Assembly (NCBI GenBank): GCA_013407085.1
Contig: JACCGJ010023308.1
Coordinates: 1 to 64,000 of the forward strand
Origin: Atriophallophorus winterbourni
Lineage: Eukaryota > Platyhelminthes > Trematoda > Plagiorchiida > Microphallidae
Direction: 5' to 3'
DNA: 64,000 nt
A program made the position numbers and the translations under genes. Shown piece after piece: positions 45,431 through 61,500 of the stretch. Position 1 is the first letter of the stretch; each line of letters begins with the position of its first letter. The notes beneath the pieces are model-generated. The model was not told the origin of the DNA. It did no database searches and was given only the letters and a program-made list of their open reading frames with translations.

Positions 45431-46681
45431 AAACAGTATTTACAAATCAGTAAGTGATCTTTTATTCAACAGAAAACGATGACATTTCGAGAAAGAAAAA
45501 TCAATGAATGTTCCACAAAGCATTGAAGTTTAACCAAAAATATTAATTGAAAATGCGTGATTTTCTGTTTTGGGGATTTTCTAACAATCTCCATTCTGAT
45601 TGTTTAAAAATCATTAGTCCCTTCTAAGTATTAACTGTTTCCTTGTTCGGTAGACGAAGGGAATAGATTCCACTAGGCAGTGGTCTGCTGTGTGTGAGTT
45701 GTATTTGGGTACGTGTTTAGAAGTTATGCAGGAAAGGAAATACTGAAAAGCGAGTGAGTGATTTCATTAGGTAACATTACCCGAAATACCCTTGTCGATT
45801 TACTGAGCCAATTGTCCAAGGGCTGTTAACATTTTCGCAGACACGGTATCTATGTTATGTGAATCACGCAGTTCTTAATCATGAGTTTTGATTTCCAGAT
45901 GTAACTCTCTAACTTATTCGCCTCTATTTGTTTCGAAGTTTTCAGACAACTATTGTTGGCAAAACATGACAGTTAACTGCAAAACCAGAATATCATCCCT
46001 TAAGCGTTGAATTATCAGAGCCTTTCCCCCAGCATTTTGTCTAGGCAGCAAAATAACTCAAAATTATTGTTCATTGACGATTTGGTGATAACTAAAATCA
46101 GATATTCGTGCAATCTATTATATAATTAGTCAGCGTGCATCAATTTCTGCATTTGTAAAGAATCAAACTTTCTTGTTTGGATCCGAATTTAGCAACGTTG
46201 TTTGATTCTATCTTTTTCATCATGGAAATCAGTCAAATGATTGATTATTTGAGTATTTAAGTTTCTGGGGAAACCTTCAACCAGTAGAAACGAATTATCG
46301 CACTCTGGAAAATAATTGATAAACCTCTTCGTGATTGTTATGATTACAGACACACAAAGACACCAGTAGATGAGAATTCGCTGTTGCACAGATGAAACCT
46401 GAAACTGAAACTTGAAGCTGCTTTATGTCGTGGAGAGAGGAAAAATCGTGGTTATTATTCTATCCCATTATAGTCAGTTAATTAATAAATTGTTTGCAAA
46501 AATTTGGAAAATAACAATTATTTAATTTTTGGTTTATTGATCCGAATCGTTCCTGTAAGTCAAAGTGGCTTGGAACTGCCGGTAAAATTATTTACCCAAT
46601 TTATTAGAGGTATGTTGATACGTATTAGTTAGGAATAGAGAGCAGTCAAGATTTTGATTTACATTCTGCAACGATTTTTAT
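45431..46681. other. Unassigned intergenic stretch
   Basis: AT-rich with no gene, RNA or repeat that I can support. It abuts the 2.26-kb duplication. Confidence 0.5.
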
Positions 46682-48936
46682 TGAACCTGAGATCCGCGGT
46701 CGTTTTTGAAGACTGTGTGCCGTGATGGGACAATAAAATGTTCGACGAAAGCACTTGTGTCATTCAGAATATGCCTGTCATCAAACAGCAATCAGCCTTC
46801 GTGTGAAGCATTCACCATCGAAATGTGATACTATCCGTACGGCGAAAATGAATATCTGACGAGATGCACATAAATAAATTGGGTATCGAAATACCGGAAA
46901 ACGATTAAAGTGGGTTTTAAGCGGAGATATTTACTTGTTCGACACGAAATGTAACTTTGATCCCCGGATCCTATATTCTTTTCAACAGATGACCAAATAA
47001 CACGATGCACCGTGAGTTTCAGAGTAGCGCGCTTAATATGAAAACAAATTTGATAAAAATGATCAAACTTAGCACGCAGTAAAAAGGAAGAAATACGGGC
47101 AAGGTTTTCCAACAGAAATATCTGACATCATCAAAGCATCAATGTTGAGTTACTTGATTTGCTGCAGCGTCTAGGATTAATATTTAGTGGGCTCGATGTC
47201 ATTAATTTCATCTTGATGTCTGGAAAAGAGGGATGATCCGAATAACATGACAAAAGTATGAATTATCTGTCAAGTTTTGACAGACCATCGGTAAACATCT
47301 ATGATTCTTCTTCGTCCAGACGACGACGGAGAACATAGCCATATTTACTTGTACAAATATTCAGTAAAAATTAATTTATCCACCAAAATTTCAAAATACA
47401 ATGTACGAGCAGAAGATACAATTTAGGGATTTATGAAGAGATTTCAAATAGTGCTTTTTCTGTATTCAATTGAGTTTGATCCATCAAGCAAAGCAAAATT
47501 CCATTGTAAAAATATAAAATAGCATCACATTTGGAACTTAGATGGCGCATAATATCCTTTGTCAATATAAGAACATTTTTTATTAAAATTTAGAAACAAA
47601 ATGGTTAGTTGTTAATCCAAAATATGTGTGAAGGTAACAATTTTAATCACGGCCGAATTAATGGCCGTGCGGTTGCAATGTAAGTAATGTAATCCGAAAG
47701 TCGAATCTTGCGTGGTGAATAACGACCGGGCTTGAATTGCATCCTAGATGTTACAGAAATGTTATATAGCTGAGCGTATCGCATCCGTTTTATGGCAAAA
47801 ATTGCTGTAACGGGTCGAAGTAGGATTAAGATCCAGAAACATAAAAGCCGTTTTAAAAATTGTAGTCATATAGTGTTAATGGAAAACACCTTTCACAACC
47901 GAATTAAAGACATCAGTTGTCGAAGATGTCAGATAATTTAGGATTTTATTAGTCTTAAACGCAAATAATTTATGTATCGACTTAAGTTGTTGGTTAACGA
48001 GTAGACCATCCGTATGTTTCTTCGACATAAATAGAAAGAATTCGGATATTCTACGGTAATCTTGCCAAAATTTCTAAACAACAACAATAACGGAAAACTC
48101 AACTGTATGGGGTTGATGCATGCTAAATGTGTTTAAATGTACCTAATAAATAGCAATAAATTCAGCCAATGATGAGAATATAAATTGTCAAACTATTGAT
48201 GCTAAGGGGTGAAAATACCAATAAAATGGTGAACAATTGTCCCTGTATTCTCTGAATACCACGTGCAAAATGATGTGAATTTTAATGGCCGTCAAGTAAT
48301 ATGACATAACAACAAAGGCGATAAACTAATGATAGGACAGTAAGAGAGATGCATACAAAACCATTGGAGGAATAAACCAGAGAAGGATTAAAAAAATCAA
48401 ATTGTTGAAATAGATAATATGAAGCAATTTGTCAGGAAAGTTTCGTCATTAACGCTTTACAGTAACCATAAATTGAAAATTTTGCGTATATATAATGAGC
48501 TATAATGATTTTTAAGTATTGAGAGTCGTCCTATGTACTGTGGTGCGAAAGTGTATTTCGTTAACATATACTTGGAAAATTCACCTTTGAGCACGTTTTT
48601 GCTTGATATACAAATGATGTTTAGGGACAGTGTGTTCCATCCAGAACAAAAACGGACAGCAAATAAGAAGGATTAGTCGGATCACAATCAAAGAATCATA
48701 CTTTGACAGGGCTGCAAAGAGCCATATTAGAAGCGATAAAAGCAGCTATTCCATCTGGTGGAAGCTAAATTGACTTATTTTTAGATTCGAGCAAGGCACT
48801 CAGGGGTGCACAAGTTTGTGCACGTATGTAATGAAACTTTGGAATAAATGGTCACACAGGTGAACCTGTAAACATGAGTTACCGTTTTGTCAGTGGCTTG
48901 GCTTTCGTCAGAGAGGTGTTATTCTAGATCGACTAG
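46682..48936. repeat. 2.26-kb tandem duplication, copy 1
   Basis: Starts TGAACCTGAGATCCGCGG and ends ATTCTAGATCGACTAG. It is repeated immediately at 48937-51195. The only longer frame (46831-47112 minus, 93 codons) has no recognised similarity. Confidence 0.95.
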
Positions 48937-51195
48937 TGAACCTGAGATCCGCGGTCGTTTTTGAAACTGTGTGTGCCGTGATGGGACAATAAAATGTTCG
49001 ACGAAAGCACTTGTGTCATTCAGAATATGCCTGTCATCAAACAGCAATCAGCCTTCGTGTGAAGCTGCATTCACCATCGAAATGTGATACTATCCGTACG
49101 GCGAAAATGAATATCTGACGAGATGCACATAAATAAATTGGGTATCGAAATACCGGAAAACGATTAAAGTGGGTTTTAAGCGGAGATATTTACTTGTTCG
49201 ACACGAAATGTAACTTTGATCCCCGGATCCTATATTCTTTTCAACAGATGACCAAATAACACGATGCACCGTGAGTTTCAGAGTAGCGCGCTTAATATGA
49301 AAACAAATTTGATAAAAATGATCAAACTTAGCACGCAGTAAAAAGGAAGAAATACGGGCAAGGTTTTCCAACAGAAATATCTGACATCATCAAAGCATCA
49401 ATGTTGAGTTACTTGATTTGCTGCAGCGTCTAGGATTAATATTTAGTGGGCTCGATGTCATTAATTTCATCTTGATGTCTGGAAAAGAGGGATGATCCGA
49501 ATAACATGACAAAAGTATGAATTATCTGTCAAGTTTTGACAGACCATCGGTAAACATCTATGATTCTTCTTCGTCCAGACGACGACGGAGAACATAGCCA
49601 TATTTACTTGTACAAATATTCAGTAAAAATTAATTTATCCACCAAAATTTCAAAATACAATGTACGAGCAGAAGATACAATTTAGGGATTTATGAAGAGA
49701 TTTCAAATAGTGCTTTTTCTGTATTCAATTGAGTTTGATCCATCAAGCAAAGCAAAATTCCATTGTAAAAATATAAAATAGCATCACATTTGGAACTTAG
49801 ATGGCGCATAATATCCTTTGTCAATATAAGAACATTTTTTATTAAAATTTAGAAACAAAATGGTTAGTTGTTAATCCAAAATATGTGTGAAGGTAACAAT
49901 TTTAATCACGGCCGAATTAATGGCCGTGCGGTTGCAATGTAAGTAATGTAATCCGAAAGTCGAATCTTGCGTGGTGAATAACGACCGGGCTTGAATTGCA
50001 TCCTAGATGTTACAGAAATGTTATATAGCTGAGCGTATCGCATCCGTTTTATGGCAAAAATTGCTGTAACGGGTCGAAGTAGGATTAAGATCCAGAAACA
50101 TAAAAGCCGTTTTAAAAATTGTAGTCATATAGTGTTAATGGAAAACATCTTTTACAACCGAATAAAAGACATCAGTTGTCGAAGATGTCAGATAATTTAA
50201 GATTCTAATAGTCTTAAACGCAAATAATTTATGTATCGACTTAAGTTGTTGGTTAACGAGTAGACCATCCGTATGTTTCTTCGACATAAATAGATAGAAT
50301 TCGGATATTCTACGGTAATTTTGCCAAACTTTCTAAACAACAACAACAACGGAAAACTCAACTGTATGGGGTTGATGCATGCTAAATGTGTTTAAATGTA
50401 CCTAATAAAAAGCAATAAATTCAGCCAATGATGAGAATATAAACTGCCAAACTATTGATGCTGAGGGGTGAAAATACCAATAAAATGGTGAACAATTGTC
50501 CCTGTATTCTCTGAATACCACGTGCAAAATAATGTGGATTTTAATGGCCGTCAAGTAATATGACATAACAACAAAGGCGATAAACTAATGATAGGACAGT
50601 AAGAGAGATGCATACAAAACCATTGGAGGAATAAACCAGAGAAGGATTAAAAAAATCAAATTGTTGAAATAGATAATATCAAGCGATTTGTCACGAAAGT
50701 TTCGTCATTAACACTTTACAGTAACCATAAATTGAAAATTTTGCGTATATATAATGAGCTATAATGATTTTTAAGTATTGAGAGTCGTCCTATGTACTGT
50801 GGTGCGAAAGTGTATTTCGTTAACATATACTTGGAAAATTCACCTTTGAGCACGTTTTTGCTTGATATACAAATGATGTTTAGGGACAGTGTGTTCCATC
50901 CAGAACAAAAACGGACAGCAAATAAGAAGGATTAGTCGGATCACAATCAAAGAATCATACTTTGACAGGGCTGCAAAGAGCCATATTAGAAGCGATAAAA
51001 GCAGCTATTCCATCTGGTGGAAGCTAAATTGACTTATTTTTAGATTCGAGCAAGGCACTCAGGGGTGCACAAGTTTGTGCACGTATGTAATGAAACTTTG
51101 GAATAAATGGTCACACAGGTGAACCTGTAAACATGAGTTACCGTTTTGTCAGTGGCTTGGCTTTCGTCAGAGAGGTGTTATTCTAGATCGACTAA
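48937..51195. repeat. 2.26-kb tandem duplication, copy 2
   Basis: Head-to-tail with copy 1, 4 bp longer owing to two small indels near its start (CTGTGTGTGCC and GAAGCTGCATTC). About twenty substitutions, nearly all between positions equivalent to 47888 and 48450; the outer parts look identical. Confidence 0.95.
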
Positions 51196-51496
51196 TGCGA
51201 TGACAAAAAATCCACTGTGTGTTCGCCAAAATTACATATATTGGGTTTGATTCTGATTTTATAATTTACGAAACGCTTAAAAAACAAGATTTTGTGGCGT
51301 GCTCCTTTGGAGAGTTAATAGCAAATAATTGTGATGAATTGTATTGTATTGAATTGAATCACCAAACCAAGAATGGGAGTAAGAACAAACGATGCTCACT
51401 CGAATTACAGTATGTATTAATTAATGCAGCTTTAACAACGAGAATTTGAATTACGGAATTATTGAGTAGTAATGATTATTATTCAAACAATTCATC
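51196..51496. other. Unassigned stretch before SURF4
   Basis: A 76-codon plus frame (51219-51449) shows no recognisable domain. No repeat seen. Confidence 0.45.
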
Positions 51497-51680
51497 ACAA
51501 TAATACGTCATCGATATATGCGTAAGCTGAAGCTAACCCTCGTGGGACTTTGTCCAATAAACAATGAAAAGTCTGTGGTGCATCTCTCAGACCGATGGCT
51601 ATCCGAGTAAAACCGAATAAGCTGAATGTTGAGGTGATGAACAAGCAGAAGGTGGCCGACAACTAACGTACAGCGTGTTC
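51497..51680 (-). mobile_element. Gypsy-type reverse transcriptase fragment
   Basis: The minus-strand frame reads LFGFTRIAIGLRDAPQTFHC, LLDKVPRGLAS and AYAYIDDVLL. It contains the conserved FGLRNAPQTFQR-like block and the catalytic YIDD of Gypsy RT. A stop follows YIDDVLL. Lies about 190 bp upstream of SURF4. Confidence 0.88.
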
Positions 51681-51865
51681 AATTTTTTAATCAGGTCGTA
51701 ATTAACATAAATTATGAGATACATGATAGACTATATCCATATCCGCCACAGTTGTTGGATTCTCAAAAAAATCTTGTGTTGTGTTTAAATGCACAAAATT
51801 CACCAACAATTTAGTCGCGTGGATTATATTTCATTTAAACGTTATTTATCGCATCGCTTATTGCA

Positions 51866-57426
<5,561 letters not shown>

Positions 57427-58128
57427 TGAATCGGACCTTGAACTGGTAATGCAATTTTGACCGTGCCACGGGTATTGTTTTCTTTCACCCACGGCACTTG
57501 TTGCAGTCTTTTCGTTTTTTCTCACAACTTCAACTTTTCAATGATCAATTTTCTGTTATACCAATGCAATCACAACATTCTATCGGCATCAACAGATGCT
57601 ACATATTTGCCTTCTCGCTTCTGCCCTTTCGTTGAACTTGTTCTATTTTCATTGTGATGCATTAATTCGACTCTGATCACGATTGTGAATTTTTGTCACA
57701 ACATTCGTATTTTCCCTTATGACTTATTGGATCGGGTTATCGAAGATATGCTATTACAAAGTCCTGAACACTTTGTCAAATCAACATATGCTACCTTAAT
57801 TATACGGGCCGGGATGGACTAGAACTAGACAACCGTAGGATCTCAGTTCACGCGTAGTTTAAATGTAAGGAATTTTTGGTATCCTATGACTTGAATTTAC
57901 GCATACTTATAGTATTTTGTCAACAATAATAATCCTGAGTCGCTGCTAATATTGCGGAATTTGAAATGGCTAATGACAGCCCATTAGAAACTAGGAGATT
58001 AAAATGCATTTGCTAAGGCATACAAGTTTCTACCCACGTGTTTTTACTCTGGATTTATTATAATAGGTTATAGTGCACTTGAACCACGACCAAAGGAAGA
58101 AAACAGGAATATATACGCAAAATAGAAA
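57427..58128. other. Spacer between convergent SURF4 and ERCC2
   Basis: 702 bp holding the SURF4 3' UTR. I see no clear AATAAA for SURF4 and no gene in it. Confidence 0.7.
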
Positions 58129-58515
58129 TCAATGAGCTTTATTGTTGGTAAGAACAGAGGTGGAAATGACGCGAGGAACGGCAGAAGTCGGGTTGAGAGC
58201 ATTACCGTTCACCATTGCTGTTGTACTTTGTCCCGAACCTGGCATATTTGTTATAGGACCGGAGTTCAAGTCGCCAAGCGCAGCGCTTGATCGCATCGAG
58301 GATACCTGATTTTTAGCAACTAACGCAGCGACATGTTCACGTGTTAACAGCGCCAGTCCAAGTTGATCATCCTTGTCGAAGGGCTGACCCATTAGCCGTA
58401 GAAATCGACGGGATGCTTGTACGGCTTCTTCCGTGGAAAGATTGACGAAGGCATCGCGTAGCTGTGATTGAATCCAGCCTGGCAACTTCGAACGTTTATC
58501 GGCTCTGGCGTAGCG
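58129..58515 (-). CDS. ERCC2: ERCC2 terminal exon (128 codons, stop)
   Basis: Acceptor TTTATAG before 58515; begins [20 protein letters not shown] (human RFARGDKRGKLPRWIQEHL). Continues [20 protein letters not shown] and [14 protein letters not shown], then a lineage-specific tail with Ser, Asn and Thr ending NNKAH-stop at 58129. Confidence 0.95.
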   Translation of the reverse strand, partial: RYARADKRSKLPGWIQSQLRDAFVNLSTEEAVQASRRFLRLMGQPFDKDDQLGLALLTREHVAALVAKNQVSSMRSSAALGDLNSGPITNMPGSGQSTTAMVNGNALNPTSAVPRVISTSVLTNNKAH

Positions 58516-61500
58516 CTATAAATACAAGTGTGCTATCTTTGATATCATGGAAAACCTAAGCATATTTGTGTAGCTTATTGCTGCCGAATTTTTGCGCATG
58601 ATTTTGTATGAAAGCAGAAGCCTGATCCAGGCAAAGTGCCGTAGTCATAGAATGTACCTGGGCTAAGATACTGTCAGGTTGCCCGGCCTAGACATGAGTA
58701 GGTGAAAGTGAAAGAAGAGTGGCACAAATAATATTCAAATAAAAAGTTCTTTTAGAATGATAACCCAGTTTTACCGCTTATCAGACAAAATTACTACTAC
58801 TGAAACCTGATAAGTACCGGTGATGAAAAATTAATAATAATAATAAATAGGCAGGTGGGTTTCAGTGCACCGATGCAAACAAATCCGTTTAGGGCGACAG
58901 GTTTACCTGTTGATCCACATCACCACCAGTAGTTGTCGAACCATTTCCTTAAATTGAGGAACAGCATCTTAAAGATCATAGTTGTTTTATAGTAGCAGTA
59001 AACATTCCAGTGATGACCGCAACTGATTACTTTCCCTGCAACCGTTCAGCACCACGTAATGCACGTAGTGAAATACTACAGAATATATAGCAATAACTGC
59101 TGTTAATAAAATCAAAGCTTGGTTTACCTTGTCTGCAAGAACCATAATACCGTAATCGGATTTTCCCCGGATCGCTCTTCCCAGACATTGTGCTGCATGT
59201 CGCATAGCGTCAAATGTGATGAATTCGTTAGGCTGAATGTTGTATTGTTCCCGGAGAAAGTCCAAGCGGGCCTGATAACGAGCAGAAATTCAATAGTCAA
59301 CGTGGTTCCAGAACCACAATATGGTGCCATGAAAGATCAACACTAACGGTAGTGATTTTTTCAGGGATTAGTTTAACATAACAGAAATTCAACGTCTTGA
59401 AGTGTACAATAGACTGAACGGGGAGAAAATACAACGGGGTTTTGTCTGTTTTCTGTAGTAGTCACACACAAACGGATTTCAAGTAGAAATAAAAATTATG
59501 CCCTTTTTCGCTTTATATCAGCATGCTGCCTTTGCTTTGAGTCTTACATTATTTTACTTTTGCACCCCATCTAAACAAACGCCCGTACAATCTGGCTGCA
59601 TGCATTAGTATCTGTCTAGGCCTGGGCAACCTGACAATATCTTAGCCAACGTGCAGTTTATGACAGTGAGGCACTTTGCCTGGATCAAGATTTGTGATTT
59701 CATACATTGTTCAAACTGGCTAACATTCGCTCGCGTAAATCAGTACTATCCAAGTTGTTTTACAACCGAAAAGGCTTCTAGCGCGTCGTTAAACCGCACT
59801 TAACTAGAAAAAAATATGGCCACGCGTTCTGTGCATTACGAGAAAAAGAATTCCTTAAAAAGGACACATGAAATCACTGGAAATAGCTACCGCAGTCAAA
59901 TTGTTACCGAAAAATGATGAACAGCTTCATTGCCTGACTGCCCTGGTAGATCAGCACCTGATTGAGTGGCGAGATATTATTGTGCTTAGTGAACAACAGC
60001 GTTGGTTAGTCCATGGTACATACTATCCATACTACGACAGCAACGCCTAAGCTGGTTTGGTCATGTGTACAGAATAGAAAATAGTTGTATTTCTAAAGAT
60101 ATGCTCTACGAATTGAAACCGCATTTGCGGTACAAAGACGTTTGCAAAAGAGATACAAAAGCATTGACTCTACGATTTGGAAAGAACTTGCTCTTGACCA
60201 CTCAATTTATATGGCACTGTGTAAAGCGTCATGTGCAAACGGAGAAAGAGCACATACCGCTCACGGTCTCAATTAATAAATGTCAAGCAACATGCTTATG
60301 GAGAATCAATACTGTTTAGCGAAGAGTAGAATGGAAATTGTTTGTGCAGACTGAGTACAAACCTTGAAGATCCGACTTTGAGTATAGACGTACGGTACGC
60401 CAAACATGATGACGCAACGACCCAAATGGTGATCTGGAACACGGAGTAGACAAGAATAAGTAGTTTGTGTATCGGTATCCTTGTTAGTTGGTTTTTACTT
60501 GGCATACATGTATTACAGGATGAATAATAATGAGCTGTGAAGCCAGCACGAGGCCAATGGCGCGTTTCATCTATCAGGTGAATAAATCTAAAACCACAAG
60601 TTTGTTCTGCATTTTGTTAAATCGGTCGTTCTGGAAACAAAAATAAATTCACAATGCTTTATTGTTGCTCATTTTCCTTATGTTTACACATCATTACCGG
60701 CTTTGGACTGTTTATCCATATTAGGTAGATACAAGGATTAGACCCAACGAGCTTTCTCTGTCTTCACAACTTTAATTAACTCATTTTCTATGGACGGCAT
60801 CCTGTCTGTTTTCGTCAAACGGCACTGCATATAGTAGCCGTCCGGAGGCATAGCCAATTAGCAATTTTAAAATTTGAATAAAGACTTCCCATTGAGAGCT
60901 CGAAACAGAAATCCTACGAAAGACAGAGATTTGAAAGACAGAATCGGACCGAAAATGAACGAACACTTGATAAACGCCATCTTAACATCATGTGCATGAC
61001 CCGACTTCAAGGTTTACAAGGATAGTTCAGCAGTTTTCATTATAAAGCTGGATGGTATAATCAGCGAAATCTCATTAGAAGCGACTCGCTGTCTAGATTC
61101 GTGGGCCTTTTATAGCCTATTCACACATGCATCCTGACGAAACTTTCAAGGAGTATGCAACCGTGGCGAGCAACATCTGAGTTATAAATCGTCCCTCATC
61201 TCTTGTCATTCTTAGGAAATACTAAGTGGAGCCTATTCTTATTTCGCGCTCATTTCTGGGAAGAAATAATTATTCGTGCATCGAATTCACACCGATGAAA
61301 TTGATCAACAAGTTAAATATCGGAATCGGTTGTCAATTTACAGTATATACCAAACACACATACGCAATCCAGCATTTTCTGGAAGTTAGAGTTGAGCAAT
61401 TTACGCTTTATTAGAGGTATAATCTTTTACTAGATTCCTTACAAGACCGCTAGAGCCAAAGGAGCACGTGGGTAAATCAGGTTTTATTAGCACACGAAAA

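Noticed and set aside
46831..47112. 93-codon minus frame, repeated at 49090-49371
   Set aside because: Repeated only because it lies inside the 2.26-kb duplication; no recognisable domain and no splice or start context.
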